DNA of 7,764 nucleotides from Methanosarcinales archaeon. Its GTDB lineage: Archaea > Halobacteriota > Methanosarcinia > Methanosarcinales > Methanocomedenaceae. A model generated the notes under the pieces. The model worked only from the letters and a program-made list of their open reading frames with translations, did not search any database and was not told the origin of the DNA. Positions 1 through 5,761 of this stretch are shown piece after piece. The DNA lies in assembly GCA_013330355.1 (NCBI GenBank), contig DUIM01000091.1, positions 973-8,736 of the forward strand, written 5' to 3'. Each line of letters begins with the position of its first letter. The stretch's first letter is position 1. The position numbers were made by a program, and so were the translations under genes.

Positions 1-280
1 CTGCATCCACACCGGCACTGGCCGCCGCCTCCACGACGGTGTCCATAGCAGGCAGATCCTCCGGATAAATTACGCTATTGACTGCCAGGTACGCTTTCAG
101 GCCGCTGTCTTGTACCTGCTCTACAAACATATCAAGGTTATCCAGGGTTATGTCCCGGGCCCGGGCTCTGAGACTGAAACGGTCAATTGAAAAATAAACA
201 GCATCGACATGGTCTTTACAAACAGACAAAGTGGCAGGATTTCTAACACCAGCCACAAGTTCCGGAATAGGTCCAGACAT
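1..280 (-). CDS. U32-family peptidase-like protein, N-terminal part (truncated by window edge)
   Basis: Only the first 93 codons are present; the gene continues beyond position 1. The translation begins MSGPIPELVAG and contains DAVYFSIDRFSLRARARD (residues 26-43). This matches the hallmark start of U32 proteins: a 'PELLAPAG'-like first strand, then 'ADAVYLG...FSLRARA', then a 'K-AYLAVN' strand at about residues 62-68. These form the first strands of the TIM-barrel-like U32 domain. Family members are annotated as peptidases, but several bacterial ones act in RNA or quinone hydroxylation with an Fe-S cluster; its cysteines would lie outside this window, so the activity cannot be assigned. The ATG at 280 is the first start after an in-frame TAA about 15 bases upstream. 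No Shine-Dalgarno is visible, and an A/T element about 25 bp upstream suggests a leaderless transcript. Family assignment is fairly sure; exact function is not. Confidence 0.8.
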   Translation of the reverse strand, partial: MSGPIPELVAGVRNPATLSVCKDHVDAVYFSIDRFSLRARARDITLDNLDMFVEQVQDSGLKAYLAVNSVIYPEDLPAMDTVVEAAASAGVDA

Positions 281-282
281 AC

Positions 283-318
283 TGGGAAATTATCTTTATG
301 GTATTTTATGGTTTCCCA
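283..318. repeat. Inverted repeat TGGGAAA...TTTCCCA upstream of the U32 gene
   Basis: Perfect 7-bp arms lie at 283-289 and 312-318, separated by 22 bp, and begin 3 bp upstream of the U32 start codon. The AT dinucleotides at 292-293 and 308-309 are also symmetric. The repeat brackets the candidate TATA element and the expected transcription start, so it could be an operator. It could also arise by chance in A/T-rich spacer DNA. Confidence 0.35.
302..309 (-). promoter_or_regulatory. Candidate TATA element of the U32 gene
   Basis: On the minus strand this reads ATAAAATA. It is centred about 25 bp upstream of the ATG at 280, the spacing expected for a leaderless archaeal transcript. It lies between the arms of an inverted repeat. 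A second A/T element at about 331-340 (AACTTATACT on the minus strand) would instead give a leader of about 30 nt. Weak consensus match. Confidence 0.3.
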
Positions 319-330
319 TTTCAAGACCTT

Positions 331-340
331 AGTATAAGTT
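331..340 (+). promoter_or_regulatory. Candidate upstream TATA element, plus strand
   Basis: The sequence AGTATAAGTT lies about 47 bp upstream of the GTG of the 17-codon mini-ORF at 382. A transcript starting about 26 bp downstream would include that mini-ORF and its GGGAGG ribosome site. It competes with the better placed element at 417-424 as promoter of the first CBS gene. Confidence 0.25.
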
Positions 341-381
341 ATCAGGTATACAATTTCGTTTGGCTTGAAAGGGAGGATAAA

Positions 382-435
382 GTGAATTTTGTCCCAAGGT
401 CCCTTATTACCAATTCTTTATATTCAATAAAATAG
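382..435 (+). CDS. Candidate 17-codon leader ORF upstream of the first CBS gene
   Basis: A GTG start at 382 is preceded by a strong Shine-Dalgarno (GGGAGG, 371-376) five bases upstream. It opens a short frame reading MNFVPRSLITNSLYSIK and ending at TAG 433-435, 45 bp before the first CBS gene. No homology is recognisable. What supports it is the quality and spacing of the ribosome site, which is hard to explain otherwise in this spacer. Against it, a good TATA element for the CBS gene (417-424) lies inside the frame, so transcripts from that promoter would not include it. It may be a leader peptide used only from an upstream promoter, or an accident. Confidence 0.22.
   Translation: MNFVPRSLITNSLYSIK
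417..424 (+). promoter_or_regulatory. TATA element for the first CBS gene
   Basis: TTTATATT is centred about 60 bp before the ATG at 481. Transcription would start near 447, giving a leader of about 34 nt that contains the strong Shine-Dalgarno at 464-472. This is the best promoter candidate upstream of the CBS cluster. Confidence 0.5.
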
Positions 436-463
436 ATTAGTTAACACTATACATTAGGTTTTC

Positions 464-472
464 AAAGGAGGT
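464..472 (+). promoter_or_regulatory. Strong ribosome binding site of the first CBS gene
   Basis: AAAGGAGGT lies 8 nt before ATG 481 and is nearly a full match to the archaeal anti-Shine-Dalgarno. It fixes the start of the gene. Confidence 0.8.
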
Positions 473-480
473 ACAATTCA

Positions 481-1041
481 ATGGAAACAGGAATGCCAGT
501 CAGGGAGATCATGACCAGTGATCCCATTACCATCGATAAAGGTATTAAAATATCAGATGCAGCGAAAAAAATGGTCGAGTTTAATGTGGGCAGCCTGATA
601 GTAATGGATGGTCATAATCCAATAGGTATCCTTACCGAGCATGATATGGTCAAGAAGATCATTTCCAAAAACGTAAGTCCTGACTCACTCAGCTTAACAA
701 AGGTCATGACAACTCCACTGATAACTCTTGATGTTGATGAAGACCTGCAAAAAGCCATTGACCTTATGCTCAACATGCATATCAGGCGCATACCGATCGT
801 TAAGGATAAGATACTTGTCGGGCTAGTTACAGATACGGACCTTGTTTCGGTATCTGTGGAGATGGGAAATATATTATCCGAACTTATCAACATGCACAGG
901 GAAAGGAGTATTACAACCAGTAAGGAGATCCCTGAAATGATTAGAATGGGTGTGTGTGAGAAATGCGGGAAATATACGGATAATCTTGACTATTTCAATG
1001 GGTCGTTGATGTGCGAATATTGCAGGGAAATAGAATCGTAG
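481..1041 (+). CDS. CBS-pair protein with C-terminal zinc ribbon
   Basis: 186 residues. Two CBS motifs form one Bateman module: about residues 5-62, with the ligand-loop signature GILTEHD at 49-55, and about 73-130, with GLVTDTD at 114-120. Both keep the conserved Thr and Asp that usually contact ribose or phosphate of adenosine ligands. A helical linker (130-150) leads to a C-terminal zinc ribbon with Cys159, Cys162, Cys178 and Cys181 (C-x2-C-x15-C-x2-C). CBS pairs sense AMP, ATP, SAM or related nucleotides; small zinc ribbons often contact nucleic acid or protein. A ligand-responsive regulator is therefore plausible but unproven. The start is set by a strong ribosome site. It heads a run of four CBS genes but is separated from the next by 158 bp containing an inverted repeat, so it may be transcribed in part independently. 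A cytoplasmic protein: no signal or membrane segment. Confidence 0.88.
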   Translation: METGMPVREIMTSDPITIDKGIKISDAAKKMVEFNVGSLIVMDGHNPIGILTEHDMVKKIISKNVSPDSLSLTKVMTTPLITLDVDEDLQKAIDLMLNMHIRRIPIVKDKILVGLVTDTDLVSVSVEMGNILSELINMHRERSITTSKEIPEMIRMGVCEKCGKYTDNLDYFNGSLMCEYCREIES

Positions 1042-1043
1042 TA

Positions 1044-1053
1044 TTATATTTAA
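1044..1053 (+). promoter_or_regulatory. Candidate TATA element in the spacer before the second CBS gene
   Basis: TTATATTTAA begins three bases after the stop of the first CBS gene. It would place a transcription start near 1074 and a leader of about 125 nt containing the inverted repeat at 1083-1126. That would exclude the ATG of the mini-ORF at 1067, so the two interpretations partly conflict. Another A/T stretch at 1126-1134 could serve instead. Confidence 0.3.
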
Positions 1054-1066
1054 TTTTGGAGTTTCG

Positions 1067-1114
1067 ATGAACAAATTAACTGTCCATGCTATAATGGAAA
1101 AATATCCAGCTTGA
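1067..1114 (+). CDS. Candidate 15-codon leader ORF before the second CBS gene
   Basis: ATG 1067 follows GGAG (1058-1061) by five bases and opens the frame MNKLTVHAIMEKYPA, stopping at TGA 1112-1114. Its 'TVHAIMEKYP' resembles the 'V-DIM-..P' start of CBS domains in the neighbouring genes, so it may be the remnant of a CBS gene start rather than a functional peptide. The frame covers the left arm and stops inside the loop of the 10-bp inverted repeat, which resembles a leader-peptide arrangement. No homology is recognisable. Confidence 0.25.
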   Translation: MNKLTVHAIMEKYPA

Positions 1115-1126
1115 AAATAGCATGGA
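1083..1126 (+). repeat. 10-bp perfect inverted repeat (candidate RNA hairpin or operator)
   Basis: TCCATGCTAT (1083-1092) is the exact reverse complement of ATAGCATGGA (1117-1126), with a 24-nt loop. Inside the loop TGGA (1095-1098) and TCCA (1105-1108) can form a second small stem. It lies in the 158-bp spacer between the first and second CBS genes. It could be a hairpin ending or slowing transcription from the first gene, or a binding site controlling the downstream operon. No clear run of T follows, so it is not a typical intrinsic terminator. Confidence 0.55.
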
Positions 1127-1190
1127 ATTTATTTCAACTGTAGTATGGTGAATATCGAAACATAATCTTACATTTGGTAATTAGCAAAAC

Positions 1191-1195
1191 GGTGA
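1191..1195 (+). promoter_or_regulatory. Ribosome binding site of the second CBS gene
   Basis: GGTGA lies four bases before ATG 1200 and complements the 5' side of the anti-Shine-Dalgarno. The same GGTGAAAA-ATG arrangement precedes the fourth CBS gene. Confidence 0.55.
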
Positions 1196-1199
1196 AAAC

Positions 1200-2135
1200 A
1201 TGAAGAGGCAAAATATAAACAGGTCTGATATAAGAGCAATGGATAGTACTGGAGTAATGGACAGGGGGCCAGTGGATTTTAATTCAAGGGTCTCACACAA
1301 CCAGAGTGATATTATGGCAATTGCATCTAAAAATATCGTTACTCTTCCTCCGACAACCAATATTATGGGAACTGCAAAAACCATGTTGAAATATGGATTC
1401 AGGCGTGTTCCAATCGCCGATGCAGGTACAAACAGGTTAGTAGGGATTGTTACAAGTCTGGACATTGTGGATTTCCTTGGTGGCGGACTCAGACATAATA
1501 TTGTCAAAAACAGGTACAAAGGCAACCTTGCTGCTGCCATAAACGAAGATGTCAGGGAGATCATGAAAAAGGAAGTGGTCAGCCTGGGAGTAAATGATAA
1601 TATATCAATCGCCATTAAAACCATGATCGAAAGGAACATCGGCGGCATACCCATCGTTGATGATGATAATGTTGTAGTCGGTATCGTATCAGAACGCGAT
1701 TTCGTACGAACAGTGGCAGATATTATTACTTCAAAGTCGATAAAAGAATATATGAGTAAAAATGTAGTTACTGCCTCACCCGATATATCTGTTGGAGAAG
1801 CTACCAGGACCATGATAGAGAAGGGTTTCAGGCGAATCCCGATTGTAAAAGAAAACATACTGCTGGGAATTATTACTGCATCCGATATCATGAGGTATCT
1901 GGGCAGTGGTGAAATATTCCAGAAACTTATTACCGGGGATGTCTCCGATGCATTCCAGGTTCCATTGAGAAGCTTGATATTGCGCGACATCGTCTGGACC
2001 AATTCCGGCATTGATATCGGTGAAGCGGCGGCATTAATGCTGAAAAATAAAGTAGGAGCGCTTCCCATAATTGATGATGGAGAATTATGCGGTATTTTAA
2101 CCGAACGTGATATTATCAAGGCACTGGTCGATTGA
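1200..2135 (+). CDS. Protein with four CBS motifs (two Bateman modules)
   Basis: 311 residues, cytoplasmic. After a polar N-terminal tail of about 35 residues come four CBS motifs: about 37-95 (GIVTSLD, 82-88), 117-173 (GIVSERD, 161-167), 180-235 (GIITASD, 223-229) and 255-311 (GILTERD, 298-304). All four keep the Ser/Thr and Asp of the canonical nucleotide-binding loop. Motifs 1 and 3 carry 'FRR[VI]PI' before the last strand, while 2 and 4 carry 'GGIPI'/'GALPI', so the two halves look like an internal duplication of a CBS pair. There is no catalytic, DNA-binding or transport domain, so it probably acts as a ligand-dependent partner of another protein. It is followed 25 bp later by the next CBS gene and probably starts the operon that reaches the RNA ligase. 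Ligand and target cannot be read from the sequence. Confidence 0.88.
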   Translation: MKRQNINRSDIRAMDSTGVMDRGPVDFNSRVSHNQSDIMAIASKNIVTLPPTTNIMGTAKTMLKYGFRRVPIADAGTNRLVGIVTSLDIVDFLGGGLRHNIVKNRYKGNLAAAINEDVREIMKKEVVSLGVNDNISIAIKTMIERNIGGIPIVDDDNVVVGIVSERDFVRTVADIITSKSIKEYMSKNVVTASPDISVGEATRTMIEKGFRRIPIVKENILLGIITASDIMRYLGSGEIFQKLITGDVSDAFQVPLRSLILRDIVWTNSGIDIGEAAALMLKNKVGALPIIDDGELCGILTERDIIKALVD

Positions 2136-2145
2136 TCTGCTATCC

Positions 2146-2154
2146 AAAGGAGAT
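2146..2154 (+). promoter_or_regulatory. Ribosome binding site deciding the start of the third CBS gene
   Basis: AAAGGAGAT lies six bases before ATG 2161. It makes 2161 the start, rather than an in-frame ATG at 2107 that lies inside the preceding gene. Confidence 0.75.
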
Positions 2155-2160
2155 ATTGCA

Positions 2161-3051
2161 ATGAATGTAAAAGATATTATGAGTTCCCCTGTCTACTTGA
2201 TAACATCCAATGAACCCATATCAAGAGCAAGGAACCTTATGTTAAAACACAGTATAAGCAGGCTTGTGGTCATTGAAAGTGATATGACAAAAGAAGCCTC
2301 ATCAAGATCACCGGATGTAATATGCGTAGGTGTGGTGACCAAGACAGATATTAGTGAAAGACTGGACCAGGCAGAGCCGAAATGGCGCAGGCGTCCCATT
2401 GGCAATATTCCAATTAGTATGGTTATGTCATCTGACCCTTTGACGATATACCCTGATGCCACGCCCGGGCAGGCTGCTGAAATCCTGCTTGAGAATAATA
2501 TCAGTGGATTACCTGTGGTAAGGAGTAAGACTGATAAGAATTTAGTTGGTATTATCACGAAACATGACCTGATAAGATATTACTCGACCCTCGATGATAC
2601 TACTGTTGTAAATGATATTATGGAACAGTTCTCTGTCACTGTTCACAGGCACCATAGCATCAGTCATGTGATCCATGAGATGAAAAGCAATGAAGTTGAC
2701 AGGACGATAGTAGTGGATGACAGCAATGAACCTGTGGGTACCATTACCAGGACAGACCTTGCATTGAACAGGATGACAAATCCTGAAGGGGAACTACCAT
2801 CCAAGAATGTTAAGATGGCACGTAAGAACCATACTGGTGGCGAAAAGGTATTGCGGTCCGTAAAGGAAGTTTCGATGGTAGCTGAAGATATCATGTCCGC
2901 ACCACTCATTACTTTGAGTAAGAACAGCAGCGTAACAGATGCGGCAAAGATTATGGTCGACCAGCGTATCAATGGCATACTCATTGTTGATGATGAGATA
3001 ACAGGCATCGTATATGCTAAAAACATTATACAGGCAATTATAGCACGGTAG
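2161..3051 (+). CDS. Protein with four CBS motifs, last one degenerate
   Basis: 296 residues from ATG 2161, chosen because of the good ribosome site and because the protein then starts directly with the CBS strand (MNVKDIMSSPV). CBS motifs: about 1-67 (GVVTKTD, 57-63), 83-140 (GIITKHD, 130-136), 149-203 (GTITRTD, 193-199) and 240-296 (GIVYAKN, 282-288). In the last one Thr is replaced by Tyr and Asp by Asn, so that site is unlikely to bind a nucleotide in the usual way. The first CBS has a longer insert (about 40-52) before its last strand. A basic, polar linker of about 35 residues (204-239) separates motifs 3 and 4. There are no membrane or catalytic domains. It lies between two other four-CBS genes in a tight operon, and hetero-oligomers among the paralogues are a reasonable inference. 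Confidence 0.87.
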   Translation: MNVKDIMSSPVYLITSNEPISRARNLMLKHSISRLVVIESDMTKEASSRSPDVICVGVVTKTDISERLDQAEPKWRRRPIGNIPISMVMSSDPLTIYPDATPGQAAEILLENNISGLPVVRSKTDKNLVGIITKHDLIRYYSTLDDTTVVNDIMEQFSVTVHRHHSISHVIHEMKSNEVDRTIVVDDSNEPVGTITRTDLALNRMTNPEGELPSKNVKMARKNHTGGEKVLRSVKEVSMVAEDIMSAPLITLSKNSSVTDAAKIMVDQRINGILIVDDEITGIVYAKNIIQAIIAR

Positions 3052-3055
3052 GTGA
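3051..3055 (+). promoter_or_regulatory. Ribosome binding site of the fourth CBS gene
   Basis: GGTGA overlaps the last base of the previous stop codon (TAG 3049-3051) and precedes ATG 3061 by five bases, indicating tight translational coupling. It argues against using the GTG at 3052 as a start, because that codon is part of the ribosome site. Confidence 0.55.
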
Positions 3056-3060
3056 AAAAA

Positions 3061-3843
3061 ATGAATCTGCAGGATATAATGACAGAACCGGTAACAATAG
3101 ATAAATCTGATAAATTATCACATGCACTTGACACTATGGAAAAATTAAGTACCAGAAGACTACTTGTGATGCATAATAACAGTATTCATGGTATTGTCAC
3201 CATGCGTACAATAACAAGGGAACTGGGGGCCAGGAAAAAATCAAACCTCCCTGCTTCGGCTATGCATGTAGCCACGGCGACTACTGATAACTACAATAAA
3301 GTGCTGCCTGATATGACTGTTGATGATGGTGTCATATTGATGAACAAAAACAACGGGATACTTCTTATAATTGACAATGATGATGTGACAGGATGGGTTA
3401 CGCCGCAACAGGTCATTGAGAATTATCCGTTTGGCAATTCATATGCCGGAGAGATTATGCGTAAACCCATCACTATCGGGCCAGGGGAAAGGGTGATCCA
3501 TGCCAGGAGGATTATGCTTGATAATGATATTGGACGCCTGCCTGTTATCGAAAATGATGAACTTATAGGAATCATCACTGAGCATGATATCGCTAATGGG
3601 CTGCGTGCATTCAGGGACCTTGTTTCAGGCAACCAGCAGGATAGCAGGATCAAGAACCTGCTGGCAGAAGATATTATGAGTCGTGGTGTAATCTCTGTAA
3701 AGACAAATACCCCGATCAAGGATGTGGTTTCATTGATGTTAGAGAAGAACCTTGGTGGAGTGCCTGTCGTAAACCTGGAAGATGAACTTGTGGGTCTGGT
3801 CACACGCAGGTCTCTTCTTGATGCCATTGCCAGTAAGATTTAG
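3061..3843 (+). CDS. Protein with four CBS motifs, three with altered ligand loops
   Basis: 260 residues from ATG 3061, which gives the CBS-type start MNLQDIMTEPV; the GTG nine bases upstream is rejected because it is inside the ribosome site. CBS motifs: about 1-55 (GIVTMRT, 44-50), 66-120 (GWVTPQQ, 111-117), 127-182 (GIITEHD, 170-176) and 202-258 (GLVTRRS, 245-251). Only the third keeps the canonical Asp; the others have Thr, Gln and Ser there. The second motif is the most divergent. The protein therefore probably binds at most one canonical nucleotide per chain, the rest serving for structure or for partner contact, or binding other ligands. It is the CBS gene nearest the RNA ligase, whose start is only 11 bp downstream. 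Confidence 0.87.
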   Translation: MNLQDIMTEPVTIDKSDKLSHALDTMEKLSTRRLLVMHNNSIHGIVTMRTITRELGARKKSNLPASAMHVATATTDNYNKVLPDMTVDDGVILMNKNNGILLIIDNDDVTGWVTPQQVIENYPFGNSYAGEIMRKPITIGPGERVIHARRIMLDNDIGRLPVIENDELIGIITEHDIANGLRAFRDLVSGNQQDSRIKNLLAEDIMSRGVISVKTNTPIKDVVSLMLEKNLGGVPVVNLEDELVGLVTRRSLLDAIASKI

Positions 3844-3854
3844 TTAGACTATTC

Positions 3855-5027
3855 ATGAAAAGATTTCAGGAACATTTTGATGAAGAATTTATAAGAATTG
3901 CTTCCAGAGCACTGGGAATGCCGGAATCAAAGATAACCGGCATGATAAAAAGAAGAGTGCTGCAGAGGATATCCAGGGTCCTTCCTGAATATTACAGGTT
4001 CGAAAAGGGGATATCGGAAGTGGAGACCGGGACCACTCTTTTCAATCTGGTGAGTGACATTGAGGTCGTGAAGGGGTTTCCGAAGATACACCGGGCCATG
4101 GTACTTGAACCTACTATCCAGACACACTTCAAAGGATTGCCACTGGTTGCCGTTGAAGAAAAGATGAACGGTTACAATGTCAGGGTTGTAAAGATACAAG
4201 ACCAGGTCCTTGCTCTCACCAGGGGCGGGTTGGTGTGTCCATATACAACAGAAAAGGCAACCAAAGAGACAGGACTTGAATTTTTCGAGGACCATCCCGA
4301 TCTGGTACTATGCGGTGAGATGGTGGGTCCTGATAATCCATATGTCCCGAAGGATATTTATCCGGAAGTGGAAAGTATCGCATTCTATGTATTTGATATC
4401 AGGGAGAAAGGTACAGGTAGGCCCATTACACTGGAAAAGAAAAACGAATTGTGCGAGCGTTATGGTATTAAGACTGTACGGCACTTCGGGAATTATCCAG
4501 CTGATGCCGTTGCCGGGGTAGTGAGCGATCTGGTCAGGGAACTGGGAGCCACAGGGCGTGAGGGTGTTGTGATAAAAGACCCGGATATGAAACTGCCGGC
4601 CCTGAAATATACATCTTCCGAGAGTAACAATAGCGATTTGCGGTATGCTTTCGAGTTCTATAATGACTATGGCAGGGATTTCTTTTTTTCCAGGGTTGTC
4701 AGGGAGGGGTTCCAGTCAGTGGAGTGGGACGAGAATGAAGATGCATTGCATGAGAGGAGCTGCCGGTTGGGTGAGAGTATCTTAAAACCAATGGTAGAGA
4801 CGATTCGAAAAAGAAAAAGGGGCGAGCGTATCACTGAAAATGTGAGGATAAGGGTCAGCAGCCTGAAAACGGCACAGCTTTTCAAAAATCACCTGAGGTT
4901 ATTGGGAATTGATGCGCAGTTTGGTGAGCCATTGTATGTGGATGGTCAGTACCTGGTATCAATTAAGAAATTGAACCAGAGCACCAACGACCGTACTGAT
5001 GCTTTATTAAATGGTCAGTTCTGGTAA
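3855..5027 (+). CDS. ATP-dependent RNA ligase, archaeal Pab1020/MthRnl (Rnl3) family
   Basis: 390 residues, close to the usual length of about 380-390. It joins RNA 5'-phosphate and 3'-hydroxyl ends through a covalent lysyl-AMP, consuming ATP and releasing AMP; family members are homodimers that can circularise RNA. Visible nucleotidyltransferase motifs: I, EEKMNGYNVR (101-110) with Lys103 as the likely adenylated residue; TRGG at 122-125; the GEM-containing motif III at 154-156; IIIa, FYVFDI (177-182); IV, EGVVIK (236-241); V, ALKYTS (249-254) with Lys251. The stretch from about 260 to 390 corresponds to the family's dimerisation and C-terminal domains. Motif I is KMNG rather than the textbook KxDG. 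Older annotations call this family DNA ligase. ATG 3855 is the first start after the CBS gene; it has no clear Shine-Dalgarno, so translation may be coupled to the upstream gene. Recognition of the family is very sure; the natural RNA substrate is unknown. Confidence 0.92.
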   Translation: MKRFQEHFDEEFIRIASRALGMPESKITGMIKRRVLQRISRVLPEYYRFEKGISEVETGTTLFNLVSDIEVVKGFPKIHRAMVLEPTIQTHFKGLPLVAVEEKMNGYNVRVVKIQDQVLALTRGGLVCPYTTEKATKETGLEFFEDHPDLVLCGEMVGPDNPYVPKDIYPEVESIAFYVFDIREKGTGRPITLEKKNELCERYGIKTVRHFGNYPADAVAGVVSDLVRELGATGREGVVIKDPDMKLPALKYTSSESNNSDLRYAFEFYNDYGRDFFFSRVVREGFQSVEWDENEDALHERSCRLGESILKPMVETIRKRKRGERITENVRIRVSSLKTAQLFKNHLRLLGIDAQFGEPLYVDGQYLVSIKKLNQSTNDRTDALLNGQFW

Positions 5028-5066
5028 TTTATCAGATGGACAGTTATGGTGATTTGTTCAATTAGG

Positions 5067-5072
5067 TTTATT
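5067..5072 (+). promoter_or_regulatory. Weak TATA-like element upstream of engB
   Basis: TTTATT centred about 31 bp before ATG 5101 could direct a nearly leaderless engB transcript, which would fit the lack of a ribosome site there. Weak consensus match. Confidence 0.25.
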
Positions 5073-5100
5073 GCAGTCTGCTGTCATTTATTACACTGCT

Positions 5101-5733
5101 ATGGCTTCCCCTAAAAAAAATGCTTCTAAATATGAGATCGTGTTCGTTGGACGTTCTAACGTAGGCAAGTCAACACTTATCCGGAGCCTTACCGGTAAGC
5201 CTGTTCCCATCGGACGGCGGCCCGGTGTTACCCGCAGGCCCGAAAATCTTACATCAGGCGACCTGATCGTAACTGACATGCCTGGTTTTGGCTTCATGAG
5301 CGGGGTAAAGGACCGCAAGCAGGATATTATTAAAACCAAATTTGTCAGATATATTGAAGACCATAGTGACCGCATCATCCTGGCAGTACTGGTGTTAAAT
5401 GGTCAGTCATTCGCAGAAATCGTGGACCGCTGGAGTGGACGTGGGGAGATTCCGGTTGAGGTTGAGATGTACCAGTTCCTCCAGGAACTTGAACTGGATG
5501 TGGTCGTTGCTGTCAATAAGATTGATAAAACAAAGGACAAAAACAGGGATAGCGTGATGGATGGTGTGGCCGAAAGGCTGGATATCCTGCCGCCCTGGAA
5601 ACAATGGCCTGATAAACTCATACCTATCAGTGCGAAAAAAGGGGATGTGAAAGCACTTTCCGGATTGATCAGGAGCCGGATACATGAACTGGGACGAGAT
5701 GACCTGCTGGGATGTATCCGACTTGGCGTATAG
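5101..5733 (+). CDS. engB: EngB-family (YihA/YsxC) GTP-binding protein
   Basis: 210 residues from ATG 5101. TRAFAC-class GTPase motifs are complete: G1 GRSNVGKS (17-24), G2 Thr44 in PGVT (41-44), G3 DMPG (59-62), G4 NKID (139-142) and G5 SAKKG (177-181). The 'GRSNVGKST...PGVTRRP' and 'DMPGFGFMSGV' stretches are typical of EngB, and a family insert around 100-125 (GQSF...DRW) matches archaeal members. Bacterial EngB acts in large ribosomal subunit assembly; a similar role in archaea is assumed. A TTG start at 5071 would add ten residues, but ATG 5101 gives the short polar N-terminus seen in archaeal homologues. There is no Shine-Dalgarno at 5101, and a TATA-like TTTATT about 30 bp upstream (5067-5072) suggests a leaderless transcript of its own, although it also lies only 73 bp after the ligase. 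It is convergent with the protease gene, 28 bp away. Confidence 0.92.
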   Translation: MASPKKNASKYEIVFVGRSNVGKSTLIRSLTGKPVPIGRRPGVTRRPENLTSGDLIVTDMPGFGFMSGVKDRKQDIIKTKFVRYIEDHSDRIILAVLVLNGQSFAEIVDRWSGRGEIPVEVEMYQFLQELELDVVVAVNKIDKTKDKNRDSVMDGVAERLDILPPWKQWPDKLIPISAKKGDVKALSGLIRSRIHELGRDDLLGCIRLGV

Positions 5734-5761
5734 GAAGGGATATCAGATACCGTTGCACCTG

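Noticed and set aside
369..405. AAGGGA...TCCCTT inverted repeat before the first CBS gene
   Set aside because: The arms are only 6 bp with a 25-bp spacer, and the left arm overlaps the GGGAGG site of the mini-ORF; this is likely chance.
2107..2160. Upstream ATG 2107 as start of the third CBS protein
   Set aside because: It lies inside the preceding gene, has no ribosome site, and adds a non-CBS tail. ATG 2161 has AAAGGAG at proper spacing and gives a CBS-type N-terminus.
1181..2161. Long minus-strand open frame (326 codons) opposite the second CBS gene
   Set aside because: It mirrors the repetitive codon pattern of the CBS gene and its translation is low-complexity (Ser/Ile/Thr/Leu-rich) with no recognisable domain. 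The plus-strand gene has a clear family match. The same applies to the minus-strand frames at 612-893, 2193-2558, 2664-3134 and 3423-3827.
3052..3060. GTG 3052 as start of the fourth CBS protein
   Set aside because: This GTG is part of the GGTGA ribosome site serving ATG 3061; the same layout precedes the second CBS gene.
4210..4521. Alternative plus-strand frame inside the RNA ligase gene
   Set aside because: It overlaps conserved ligase motifs in another frame and shows no domain or ribosome site of its own.
5071..5100. TTG 5071 as start of EngB
   Set aside because: TTG is a poor start, its only upstream match is AGGT three bases away, and archaeal EngB proteins have a short polar N-terminus before the G1 motif, as obtained from ATG 5101.
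5734..5761. Terminator between the convergent engB and protease genes
   Set aside because: The 28-bp gap has no convincing stem and no T-run on either strand.
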